A stretch of 12,987 nt of DNA, from the NCBI GenBank assembly GCA_027596945.1, contig JADGJH010000942.1:1-12987 (forward strand). Direction: 5' to 3'. This stretch comes from Physocladia obscura (taxonomy: Eukaryota; Chytridiomycota; Chytridiomycetes; Chytridiales; Chytriomycetaceae). The notes beneath the pieces are model-generated. The model was given only the letters and a program-made list of their open reading frames with translations. It searched no databases and was not told the DNA's origin. Both the position numbers and the translations under genes were made by a program. This document shows, piece by piece, positions 1-8,419 of the stretch (position 1 is the stretch's first letter; each line of letters starts with the position of its first letter).

Positions 1-76
<76 letters not shown>
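1..76. repeat. (TAA)n trinucleotide microsatellite
   Basis: About 25 perfect copies of a TAA/ATA triplet fill the left edge and run off the window, so the true length is unknown. It carries no coding information, because TAA is a stop codon in the frame that reads it as such. Such arrays are typical of AT-rich intergenic DNA and commonly vary in length between isolates. Confidence 0.97.
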
Positions 77-78
<2 letters not shown>

Positions 79-771
79 GTCTTGGCGGCAGCTTCAAATG
101 AGTACAACGTCCTAAGGCAAAATTGGTGGACCTTTTTGTTTGGAAAATCTCGCAGCATGAAACTTTCTGGAGTGTGCAGTCGAACGCCTCTGAGAATACC
201 AAAAAAAACATGGCAACAACAGCCAAAATGGCGATTTCACAGAAATACAATTCATTGGCAATACGACTCACAATAGTATACCACAAAACTAGATATTAAT
301 TCAATCAAATGCATGAAAACAATATTGTTGCAACTAGCGAGTCAGTGTAAAAAAAGCTCTGAGAAGCGGAATCGACATGCGCAGTTTCGAAATCAACGAG
401 ATGTTGTTGTCGGATTTGTGACTTTAGTACGGGAAAGAACACCAAAAATAGAGCGCAATGGCTATCTGATCTCACACAAAGAAGTGTATAAACCTTATAT
501 AAAAGTAAATAAAACCGGGATTCTGACACAAAGCTAAAATAGAGACGAAAAAACAAAAAACGGAAAAACAATTGCAACAATGCAGAGAAGGAAACGCGTT
601 TAGTAGCTCTCGCCACACACCCATTTCAACTAACTCCTCTCTGAGATACAACACACCAAATACAACTTGGACCAACTTTTTCATTTTGCGTATCTTAGCC
701 AACGGGCCAAATCTAGTCAACAGAATTGAAAATATTTCAATCAATAATTCCTGGGAAATTCAACAGGCTAG
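77..771. other. Unassigned stretch upstream of a 3' exon
   Basis: Several open frames of 60-140 codons exist on both strands, but they overlap and contradict each other and none shows a recognisable domain. Because 772-1011 is the 3' end of a plus-strand gene, earlier exons and introns of that gene probably lie here. I could not place their boundaries. The polypyrimidine-poor CAACAG at 761-766 and GCTAG at 767-771 are the candidate acceptors for the last exon. Confidence 0.5.
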
Positions 772-1011
772 CGATCTCGCCGCGCTTCGCTTTGTAAATG
801 GGCGTATTTGCAAGAAGTGCAGAAACGCGTTAGCGCCAAGTCAGAACAGGAAAAGAAGAGAATATCTACCTATAATGCGGCGGCGAAGGCAGTCAAAAGA
901 TATATCTACAACATGGAAGGAAAACGGGGTGTTCACTGTCATCGTCTCGAGTGTGTGGAATTTGATATTCCGGATTGTCACAACTCAATGAGAATTGCGA
1001 ATATGTACTGA
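772..1011 (+). CDS. 3'-terminal exon of an unidentified plus-strand gene
   Basis: The frame is open from just after an in-frame TAG at 769-771 to TGA at 1009-1011 and lacks a convincing start, so it is read as a last exon. The product is basic and helical in its first half (an ALA-rich stretch after KKRISTYN) and ends with a His/Cys-containing segment (GVHCHRLECVEF, then DIPDCHN). A polyadenylation signal AATAAA lies at 1039-1044, about 28 bases after the stop, which supports strand and 3' end. An overlapping frame (open across 572-991) is also long; a very short intron within 793-821 would join the two frames in phase, but 29 nt is below usual intron sizes. The family was not recognised. Confidence 0.45.
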   Translation, partial: RSRRASLCKWAYLQEVQKRVSAKSEQEKKRISTYNAAAKAVKRYIYNMEGKRGVHCHRLECVEFDIPDCHNSMRIANMY

Positions 1012-1038
1012 TTTCCATGAGCTTTACTGCTTATCATA

Positions 1039-1044
1039 AATAAA
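1039..1044 (+). terminator. Polyadenylation signal AATAAA
   Basis: A canonical AATAAA hexamer stands 28 bases after the TGA at 1009-1011 and is followed by a T-rich stretch (1071-1085). It marks the 3' end of the upstream plus-strand gene. Confidence 0.6.
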
Positions 1045-1149
1045 CAACAACAATTGTCTCTTCTCTTGGATTTTTTTTTTTTTTTGAGACTTTCTCCCAC
1101 ATCCCCACAAGCAAAATTATTTGTCAGCAACTCAGTCATCAAATCATTT

Positions 1150-1170
1150 GAAATTTCTGAGTATAAATAG
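1150..1170 (+). promoter_or_regulatory. Core promoter: HSE-like site and TATA box of the Hsp31-like gene
   Basis: GTATAAATAG at 1161-1170 is a near-perfect TATA box, 40-49 bases before the ATG at 1210, implying a short 5' UTR. Directly upstream, GAAATTTC at 1150-1157 matches the GAAnnTTC inverted pair of a heat-shock element, though a third GAA unit is missing. Yeast HSP31-class genes are stress-induced, so heat or oxidative stress control is a reasonable inference; two units alone are weak evidence. Confidence 0.6.
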
Positions 1171-1209
1171 AGCCATAACCAGGACAAATATATTTGAAGA
1201 AAATCAAAA

Positions 1210-1972
1210 ATGAAATCAATTCTCTTCATTGTCACCAGCCACAGCGAACTTGGATCCACTGGAAAGAAAACAGGCTATTGGGTTTCGGAGGTTGCTCATC
1301 CGTACAACTATCTCAAAAATAAGTACAATATCATATTTGCTTCTCCGAAAGGTGGTATTTCACCTGTCGATCCTGGCTCTGTTGTACAAGAAGCAAACGA
1401 CAAGGTTTCCGTCGAGTTCCTGGCCGATCCGGTCGCGAAAGAGCTCATCGCAAACACTAAAGTTCTTTCCACGCTGAAGCCAGAAGATTTTGATGCGATC
1501 TTCTATCCTGGCGGCCATGGTCCCATGTACGATCTATTTTCGGACGCGACATCAAACGGTTTGTTTATTTACTTATTCTCTCTTTTTTTTTTATTTCCTG
1601 ATTTGTCTCAACAAAATTATGCTATAATTTTTTTGTCTTACAGCTTTCGCGGCCAAATCATGGGAACTCGGCAAAGTGGTCGCATCAGTCTGCCACGGGC
1701 CAGCTGGAATTGCCAACGTCAAGCTCAGCGACGGAACATTCCTTGTTGCTGGCAAGAATTTGACTGGTTTTGCCAACACTGAAGAAGATGCGGTCCAACT
1801 TTCTTCTGTTGTCCCGTTTCTTCTTGAAGACAAACTGAAGGAAAATGGTGGAAAATACACCAAGATTGCTGACTGGGCAAGCTACGTTGTTACAGACGGT
1901 AAATTTGTGACTGGACAGAATCCTGCGTCTGCAGAAGGTGTGGCAAAGAAGATTGATGAGCTGTTGTCTTAA
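1210..1972 (+). CDS. Hsp31-like DJ-1/PfpI family protein (glutathione-independent glyoxalase / chaperone)
   Basis: Two exons, 1210-1558 and 1644-1972, join in phase 1 to encode 225 residues; yeast Hsp31 has 237. The DJ-1/ThiJ/PfpI fold is clear: an N-terminal beta strand (KSILFIVTSH), the GYWVSEVAHPY segment with the conserved glutamate at residue 27, the YPGGHGPMYDL loop, and the nucleophile elbow ASVCHGPAG with Cys133-His134. These correspond to Glu30, Cys138 and His139 of yeast Hsp31. Family members convert methylglyoxal to lactate without glutathione and protect proteins under stress, usually in the cytosol. No signal peptide is seen. The exon junction falls in SNAFAAKSW, and splicing restores an uninterrupted family match. 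A TATA box precedes the gene and an ATTAAA lies 29 bases after the stop. The subfamily function (glyoxalase versus deglycase/chaperone) is inferred from the residues. Confidence 0.93.
1559..1643 (+). other. Spliceosomal intron of the Hsp31-like gene (85 nt)
   Basis: The intron starts GTTTGT and ends TTACAG after a T-rich tract. It interrupts codon 117 after its first base. The unspliced frame runs into sequence with no family similarity, while splicing gives a continuous DJ-1 domain. It sets the expected intron size for this genome at about 85 nt. Confidence 0.93.
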
Positions 1973-2000
1973 TTTACTTTTTTTTCTATTGCATTCGGTT

Positions 2001-2006
2001 ATTAAA
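2001..2006 (+). terminator. Polyadenylation signal ATTAAA
   Basis: ATTAAA, the commonest variant of the canonical hexamer, lies 29 bases after the TAA of the Hsp31-like gene and is the likely signal for its 3' end. Confidence 0.5.
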
Positions 2007-2104
2007 GCCAAAAAATCCTTCTCTGAAGCACAATTTAACATACTGATCAATTGGAAGGCAGATATTGATGTGATATAACCAAGCTATTCCCTGGACAACG
2101 TAGA

Positions 2105-2542
2105 ATGTTATTAGCCTGTTGCTTCCTAACCCCTCTGTTCATTTCATCACAGTTGTTGTCCCGAAAAACATACAAATGCCAAGGTGTCGTGTCACTTCCT
2201 CTTATACTTGTTATCATTCAAGAATTGAAAATTTCCTGCATTCTCTTACAAGTTTGGTTCTCCACTTTTGTTTCAGCTGCTTGGTGTGCCCACAACGGTT
2301 GTTCTTTTGACAACGCGGCAGTGATATTGTTCGCTCTGAAACTTCAGTTGCTCCAGTTGCCGAAGTAGCGGCAACATACTGCCGTTTTGTGTGTTCATGG
2401 CGGATGTTCTCATGATAACGTTACTTGTCGTGATGGTACTCCAGTGGAATCTTCAATTGAAACTCAAGTTTCACTAGTTGCTGCTGGAGATCATTGGGAT
2501 CATACCACAATTCTTCTCGTAATTTTGCTATCTTTTGCCTAA
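2105..2542 (+). CDS. Putative small secreted cysteine-motif protein with GPI-like tail (three-exon model)
   Basis: Model: exons 2105-2183, 2277-2320 and 2369-2542, total 297 nt, 98 residues plus stop. The start ATG opens a hydrophobic stretch (LLACCFLTPLFISS) that looks like a signal peptide. Exons 2 and 3 each carry a related motif, CAHNGCSFDN and CVHGGCSHDN, so two tandem C-x-H-x-G-C-S-x-D-N units result. The protein ends in a hydrophobic tail (TTILLVILLSFA) preceded by small residues, as in GPI-anchored precursors. AATAAA at 2552-2557, ten bases after the stop, supports a real 3' end. Intron 1 (GTGTCG to TTTCAG, 93 nt) has a good acceptor; intron 2 (GTGATA to AAGTAG, 48 nt) removes an in-frame TAG. 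Both lengths are multiples of three. Without intron 2 the gene would be broken. The frame AGTGATATT onward (2320-2390) is also open, so decay is the alternative. No family recognised. Confidence 0.4.
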
Positions 2543-2551
2543 CATCAATTT

Positions 2552-2557
2552 AATAAA
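2552..2557 (+). terminator. Polyadenylation signal AATAAA
   Basis: AATAAA ten bases after the TAA at 2540-2542. The short spacing is workable in a compact fungal gene, and the hexamer supports a plus-strand transcript ending here. Confidence 0.45.
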
Positions 2558-2737
2558 GGAAGCTTTTCTTGCAAAAATATAACAATCAAATTTGTAATAC
2601 CCTTAATGCTGTGATATTTGTTGAATGATGGTGACTTTTTATTCTTCATCTCACTGGCTTTTGATTGAGAGTAACTCTTTGTTTCATTTGACAAAGACTC
2701 ACAAGTTTATTGCAAATACTCAATCTCTTGTTTGAGT

Positions 2738-3308
2738 TCAATTATAGCTGTGATTTAGAGTAACGCAATTTGGAATCTCCATCTTCAGTAACTGACCAGG
2801 AGCTTTAATTGCAATAGCTTCAATTAATCCAAAATAATGGCTACATTGCTGAGGGCTGAATGATTTTACATTCATCAACAATATAAACATGATTATTTTG
2901 AGGATCTTTGTATACTCTTCCCATTGGAAGAGTTTTTAAACATTGGGAATGAAGTATAATTTAGTTTTAGAATCTTACTATTTATTTCCAAAAATAGAAC
3001 TACTTTAAATACCCAATCCCATGCCTTCCAAGTTATCTTCCAAATTGCAGGAGGTATAGCAAGATGATTTTCTGCCTCACTGGAATAGTGTCTACCTCAT
3101 TATTTGTACAAAAAAAAAAATGTTTGTTCATGCAATTTAATTCATTGAACACATCAAATCTGCATATCATGTTCAACCAAAGTTTGTTCAATGTGATCAT
3201 GGTGAACTTGTTGATTATGTTAAATTCAATTCTGGTCTTTGAAAAGGTTGGAAATAGATTTGAACTCTCAAATGACTTAATAGCTATGATTTGAGCTTGG
3301 AGACTCAT
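2738..3308 (-). pseudogene. Unidentified minus-strand coding remnant, probably from a transposon
   Basis: Read on the minus strand, several open pieces follow each other with frame changes. 3308 to 3033 contains EVDTIPVRQKIILLY. 2930 onward contains LPMGRVYKDPQNNHVYIVDE. After a frame change, HYFGLIEAIAIKAPGQLL and MEIPNCVTLNHSY run to a TGA at 2738-2740. Amino-acid composition in these pieces is protein-like, unlike the surrounding AT-rich sequence. At least two frameshifts and several stops show that it is dead. I could not name the family; placement among other element remnants suggests a transposon protein. Confidence 0.45.
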
Positions 3309-4528
3309 GCATCAAAATTCAGAATCAGGATGCAACATTAGCTCACAGACTCTTCTTTTGCCTAAACTTTCTGATGTAAAGCTGAAGTGGTAGATGCAAT
3401 CATGCTTTTGGGTGTGGTAGGTTGTAAAAGCAGAAGTAATTTGCTAAGTCAGCTTGAGTCAACTAATTCAGTGCTTTATATCTGAAACTATATAATAAGA
3501 ATTTGAGATTAGAGTATAGATGGAAGTTGAAGTTTAAGTTTTAATTCTTAAGAAAGACATGAAAATGATCAATAATAAGCAAGGAAAAAAGTTGGGTTTA
3601 AATAGGGTTTGAAATAGAGAAAACAAAATTGTTGGAAAGTGCTTGAGAATTACCTGAATTGTTTTGAAGGCTGGGAAATTGTCAAAGGCTTGATGTTGTT
3701 CTGGAATGTTCTTGTGAAAAACTGGATCAGAAATCTAAGTTACATCATTACCCCTCACAATTTACAAAGATAATGAAGAAACTATCCATCAATGTGCAAA
3801 ATCTATTCAGCAAATGCTCAAAACACATTGATCTTTTCTACTGCTATATTTGTGAACTGTTGATAAAAAATAAGCAAACAGCCAGCTGATTAGCTTTAGG
3901 TAATAACAGTTGTATGCCTCATTGCAATTGATAAATCCATCCATTTACTCCATCATCTTGTCTGCTGACCTTGTGACAGCAAAATATCATAATCTGACAC
4001 ACTTCTACATATCCTTCTTCATACATTTCTTTAGTTTATTCTTATCATCTCATTCACAATTTTGCTAAAAATTATACAAAAATGACTAAAATTGTAGGCC
4101 TGGTTTTTATTTGGTTTTTTGAGTGCAGGTCTTGCAGTAACCACACATTTCTCCATCTACCAACTGGCTTCTTTTGAACTATCCTTTATCCCTGATTTAA
4201 AAACAAGTTTTTGGAATATTTCCAATAGGATTTTACGTAACTCAAATCTTTATTGCTTGCTTCACATAGAGGGAAAGTGTTGAATGTCTTGTTGAATTGT
4301 AACACAAATATAACCTTTCACATCAATAGGAATTTCTTGATATTTTTTTTTTTTTTTTGGGAAAAGGTTGATTTTATCTTCTGCTGACTAGCTTCATCAA
4401 CAAACAGTTCTCTGCTCACAGTCTGTTTTTATTTATTTTGCTTACAACTGTTCAAGGGAAAAGTTTAAAAGGTTTCTCAATTTTGGAAGGACGGACTTTG
4501 GTTGAGATGAGTATTGACATGATATTTT
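3309..4528. other. AT-rich non-genic stretch
   Basis: No convincing gene. The stretch has frequent stops in all frames and homopolymer runs (a T run near 4341-4357). A short minus-strand piece near 4130-4180 reads as a Cys-containing fragment (CGYCKTC), which may be a zinc-binding remnant of another element. Nothing here has both a start and an intact frame. Confidence 0.5.
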
Positions 4529-4798
4529 ATGGCAGCTGAGTATTACAGGTACTCAAGAAAAATTGGCACTGGGGAATACGAATCAGAGGAAGATGTAATG
4601 GATCTGGGAAAATTGCTTTCAGCGAAATCAGTGAAATCTTCAAAATTTAAAAGTTTCTGAGCACAGTCTTCAGAAAAGTTAGGGGCAATTCAAAATTGGA
4701 ATATAATACATGATTCAGATGACGGAGTTGGCAGTGATGTATCTGTGAATTCGTTGAATAGTCTCAGCAATACCTTGAAAAAATCGATGGCTGTTTAA
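4529..4798 (+). pseudogene. Plus-strand ORF remnant, acidic/serine-rich, one internal stop
   Basis: An ATG at 4529 (GATTTTATGGCAGC-like context) opens a frame reading MAAEYYRYSRKIGTG, then an acidic ESEEDVMDLGKLL segment and a Lys/Ser-rich stretch, to TGA at 4658-4660. The same frame continues coding-like past the stop (IHDSDDGVGSDVS, NSLNSLSNTLKKS) to TAA at 4796-4798. One stop in about 90 codons suggests a lightly decayed ORF, possibly the N-terminal part of a transposon protein whose other pieces lie downstream. Family unknown. Confidence 0.4.
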
Positions 4799-5803
4799 GT
4801 GAGGAAACCAACTACCATTTACTAAAACATCAATAATTTTGAGTTATAAGCAATGGCAGAAAGACCACATTTGTTTGTTTTTCTCAAGGTCTCCCATATA
4901 CACACTTTCATTGAAAAAAAGAGAAAAAGAGAAAAACTCAAAGATGCCTTTATACTGATGAGTTTCAAATTAGATCCAAAGGTGTCTCAAGGAACAAATG
5001 GAAAAAAAAAACTACACAAAAAGAGCAATAAAGATGGCTCTGGATTTAGTTTCAGTGTAAAATCTTATCAAATAAAAACTCTCTCAATTCTCAAATTTAA
5101 AGTCTACTATCAAGCTTCTGATAAACTTGCCAAAATATCAACAAATATAATCTTACAATTGTTTGTTATCTTCCAGGGGTAATGATTTGCCTGCATTCCA
5201 AGAGACCTGGTTGCAAACCCAGAATATGTGTCACCACAAAGATATGGAGCATGTGGGAGAAGCCGTGCATGTCAAATTTGATCAAATAAATTTTCTGAAA
5301 ACATCATTTTAGGCCATACACCTCTTTTTTGTTTACAAGGAAAGTGTTAAAATGGGTAAAATGAAAATGTGGCTGACAACATGCATATTTCAACACATCC
5401 ACTCTTGTTTTCTATTGTTGCTTCTGCACAATTGTCAACAGTATCTTGATATGCAAAAGCTTTGTTGCAGAAAGATCATTACATGGCAAATTAAACAAAC
5501 TGTTATTGATGCTGCACTCAACACATCAACCTTGCGTCATCAACAATGATGCAATTTTCAACCCCAAAAAATTTAGAAAGCAATATTTTTATGCCAAGTC
5601 CTGTTTTCCCAAATATTTTGTTGAAACATAAAAACAAAAATGATCATGGATCTGGCAATGGTAATCAAGAAAATGGTATTGTTTTGCTTCTTTTTCATTT
5701 TCTAATCTCCACAATTTTAGACTTTGATCACATGGCAATAATGACTTTGGTGCCATTTGAAATAGATCTTTTACACAAGCTAAAATAGAGAATTTCTCGA
5801 ATA
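4799..5803. other. AT-rich stretch with scattered short plus-strand frames
   Basis: Overlapping plus-strand open frames of 60-110 codons occur at 4853-5182, 5352-5549 and 5546-5788. They are Lys- and Leu-rich, low in complexity, and give no recognisable domain. They may be pieces of the same decayed element as 4529-4798 and 5804-6013. I would not call any of them a gene. Confidence 0.4.
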
Positions 5804-6013
5804 ATTGGAGAATAATTTGAAGGAATGAGAGCTGGAATCATGGGATCAAGATTGTTATTACAGCAAATCAACAGCAAAAAATGTGCCTGTTATTGCCATT
5901 CAAAATTTGGAAGGACTGAAAAGTGTACTTCAAATGAGTGTAAATGAGCAAGAGAAATCTATATTTGCAATTCAGAAATTGAGAAGTAAGTTTATTAATC
6001 ACAACAACAACTA
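5804..6013 (+). pseudogene. Plus-strand coding remnant with coiled-coil-like C-terminus
   Basis: One frame reads ELESWDQDCYYSKSTAKN, then VPVIAIQNLEGLKSVLQM and NEQEKSIFAIQKLRS, with one early stop (TGA) and a final TAA near 6012. Hydrophobic residues at heptad-like spacing suggest an amphipathic helix. There is no start codon in context. It is probably the 3' end of a decayed transposon ORF beginning upstream; function not recognised. Confidence 0.35.
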
Positions 6014-6075
6014 ATTATATTAAAAAAGGCAAGAAATTAAGGTAAAATGAATGAAAGAATAACAATAAATGAACT

Positions 6076-6177
6076 GTTGTGTGGTTGTTTAGTCGATTTT
6101 ATTTTTCTGTTTTGTTGTTTATAATCTTTTTTCTGTGGTAGAGTTTGGTATTTGCATTGAGTTTTTATTTGTTCACT
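6076..6177 (+). repeat. 115-bp-period tandem direct repeat, unit 1
   Basis: First of two adjacent near-identical units starting GTTGTGTGG and ending TTTGTTCACT. It differs from unit 2 by a few substitutions (for example GGTTGTTTAGTCG versus GGTCGTTTAGTTG) and one base in a T run. It lies just upstream of the LINE reverse-transcriptase remnant. Confidence 0.92.
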
Positions 6178-6190
6178 TCACTGATGTAAT

Positions 6191-6293
6191 GTTGTGTGGT
6201 CGTTTAGTTGATTTTATTTTGCTGTTTTGTTGTTAATAATCTTTTTTCTGTGGTAGAGTTTGGTATTTGCATTGAGTTTTTTATTTGTTCACT
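6191..6293 (+). repeat. 115-bp-period tandem direct repeat, unit 2
   Basis: Second unit, offset 115 bases from unit 1 and separated from it by 13 bases (TCACTGATGTAAT-like spacer). The high identity indicates a duplication younger than the decay of the surrounding elements. It ends 11 bases before the first codon of the retained LINE frame at 6305. Confidence 0.92.
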
Positions 6294-6304
6294 GAACAAA
6301 ATCC

Positions 6305-7190
6305 ATGTTGTGGCTAACAAGGAAACTCCACAATGCAAATAAACAATTTTCAAAACAGCAGCAAAGGATACTAGAGGAGAAAATTGAAAAATATGTCAAC
6401 CAAAGAGACAATCTTGCACTACACAGCCCAACAAAATACTTTAAGAAAATACTTGGTAAAAACAGCAATGTCAGAGTTGACAGAATTAAAGTAAAAGGTG
6501 ATAAAGGAGAGGAATAAATTTCATATGATCCTGAAACAAACCTGGAAATAGTAACCAGGCAAACAAAAAAAGTTTTTCAAAGCAGGTAACCCCAAGAGTT
6601 CAAAGAAGGCTCTATATATCACCAAGCATACAAACCAATTGCAGAAATAAACCCAGCAATTTACTCCAACATGGAAGACAAAGTTACAGCTGACACAATT
6701 ATGGAGGCAATTACAAAAATGGGAGCAAATAGGGCCCCAGGCCCTAGTGGCATATCCAGAGAACTCATACTAAAATCAACAAAAAATGTAAAAGAAATTC
6801 TAGCAATGGCTATCCAACTTTGCATGGACCATGCATATGCACCTAAAAAATGGTTAATGGGTACTGTAAACCCAATTCCAAAGAGTGAAGACTGGACAGC
6901 AGACCACAACAGCACAAGACCAATATCTCTGCTTGAAACAGGATACAAGCTAATAGAAATGATATACAATCTAAAATTGTCTCAAACACTCCAAACACAT
7001 AACATACTCAAAGGAAAAAATATGTCTGTACTAAAATGCAAGTCAACAGAGCCAGTAATTCACACAGTTTAAGCAGTGATTGATAACTGTAAAGGGAAAA
7101 ATGAAGAATTATATGTAACACTTTTAGGTATCTAAAAATGATACCTACAGTCAGTATAACACATTAAAAGAGGCACTCGTTAAGAAAGAT
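6305..7190 (+). pseudogene. Dead non-LTR retrotransposon (LINE) reverse-transcriptase fragment
   Basis: A single reading frame is interrupted by TAA at 6515-6517, 6587-6589, 7070-7072 and 7133-7135. It carries the N-terminal part of a LINE-type reverse transcriptase: ANRAPGPSGISRELIL near 6730, NPIPKSEDW near 6870 and TRPISLLETGYKLIE near 6915, the usual AxGPDGI / PIPK / RPISLL order of non-LTR enzymes. A conserved-looking ILKGKN and the HTV/AVIDNCK region follow. The next expected block, the F/L-D-x-x-K-A-Y-D catalytic motif A, is destroyed by a frameshift after 7133, and the Y-x-D-D motif, RNase H-like and endonuclease domains are absent. The upstream part (6305-6660) is a Lys-rich linker. 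It resembles LINE copies abundant in glomeromycotan and other early fungi, by memory of the family's motifs, not by search. It is truncated at both ends and inactive. Confidence 0.88.
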
Positions 7191-7284
7191 AAAGAGGGAA
7201 AAATGCTGCTAGAAAAGTCATAAGTCCAAACCCATTTGCAGGAAAAGACCTAAAAATGACCATGTCAACATTCAAGATTGGTAA

Positions 7285-8279
7285 CATTATAGAATAGAAA
7301 TCCAAACTTACAGGATTTAGGTCAGGTGAGTATGGAGGCAAAATAATAATATAATGCCAAATTCATTGCAAGCTTCTTTTATTCAAAGATATTTATGGAT
7401 TGCGCAATTATGTAGCACCAAAATACTTTCAGGTAGTGGAAATGCAATTCATTTTCAGAAGTTGTTCATTTTGATCTTAGAAAAACAAAAACCACAAAGA
7501 AACCTAAATAATTACAAACCAAATCTTCTGTCAGCTATTCCAAGAAATTGTCTGAGTTTATTGCTCCTTCTTTAATTGAGAATGATATCAAACTATTAAG
7601 GGAAAGTGCTCCAACTACTGAATGTCCAATTCCGCAAACAAATGGGTTGGTTTTTTTGCATGCAGCCCACCCCAGCCATATTTTCAGCACCTCAGAAAGT
7701 TTTTTTGGTTGACAGCTGATTTGTCAGCAAATACAAGTTGATTTGCTACAAATTGGCCAATTGAAAATTGAAACAATTGCCAATCTGCTTTGTTTTGTTC
7801 AACTGCAGCAACAGCAAGCTAAAAAAATAAATAGCTATTAATTGTTTTTTGGATTCACCTGCTTGTGATTGAAACCAAGTTGCTTCAAGCAACACCACAA
7901 TGTAGTAATATTAATATGACATACTGATGCTAAAAACACTTCATCAACAAGCTCACCCAGATACTAGTCAGCCCTATTTGCCATTAAAGCCTGAATATGC
8001 TGGTGTACATATGTGCATGCATGTTTTTTTTGTAATCAATGATAATGTGAAAGACAATCATACCTCAAGAATCTGAGCCTCTAGAATTTGCAATCTTCCA
8101 TTCTTTGGCCCAGCAAAAGGATTTCAAATTGTCCCAAACCACATTTAATACTTCTGTGTTTGGTGAATTAGTGATATGTTGACATACAACTGATCAGCAG
8201 CTTGATTGAAGCTGTATCCATCCAGTATTGACCAAACAATTCTCCAAAGGACTGGATCAGGATATTTGACATGCTCCAT
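7285..8279 (-). pseudogene. Dead Tc1/mariner-IS630-like DDE transposase
   Basis: All landmarks of an IS630/Tc1-mariner transposase occur in order on the minus strand, spread over at least four frames. The start at 8279 (MEHVKYPDPVLWRIVW) leads into a first helix-turn-helix (GYSFNQAADQLYVNIS). A second helix-turn-helix at 7963-7855 reads YLGELVDEVF and ITTLWCCLKQLGFNHK. The first catalytic Asp is intact (VFADKSAVN, codon 7723-7725). GALSLNSLISFSIKEG follows. The second catalytic position is changed Asp to His (LVLHNCAIH, codon 7410-7412). PPYSPDLNP at 7338-7312 is followed by VSLDF where the family usually has the catalytic Glu. Many stops and frameshifts make it non-functional. Terminal inverted repeats were not found. 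It lies head-on against the LINE fragment. Confidence 0.88.
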
Positions 8280-8419
8280 TCTGCGTATATGGTTCATTTA
8301 GTAAGTTTGGCAGTGTTTGGCAGTGGCCAGTATAGGCAAGTATGGAGCAGCACACACATATTTTCAATTTTTTCTTCATTTGTCAAAAGATAAAAACAGC
8401 TGTGATCGAAAACTTGGTT

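Noticed and set aside
1..76. CRISPR array or telomeric repeat
   Set aside because: The repeat is a simple TAA triplet with no spacers and no G-rich telomeric unit.
305..744. Minus-strand open frames with hydrophobic Phe/Leu runs
   Set aside because: They overlap plus-strand frames, are dominated by Phe/Leu/Ser from A-rich complementary sequence, and have no polyadenylation or promoter context on that strand.
7354..7575. Plus-strand ORF of 73 codons inside the transposase
   Set aside because: It is antisense to recognisable transposase motifs (the LVLHNCAIH and SIKEG regions) and has no similarity of its own.
8100..8170. Minus-strand SPNTEVLNVVWDNLK as the SPDLNPIE catalytic motif of a second transposase
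   Set aside because: It lies right after the first helix-turn-helix of the transposase read from 8279, where no catalytic motif belongs, and a far better PPYSPDLNP occurs at 7338-7312 in the expected order.
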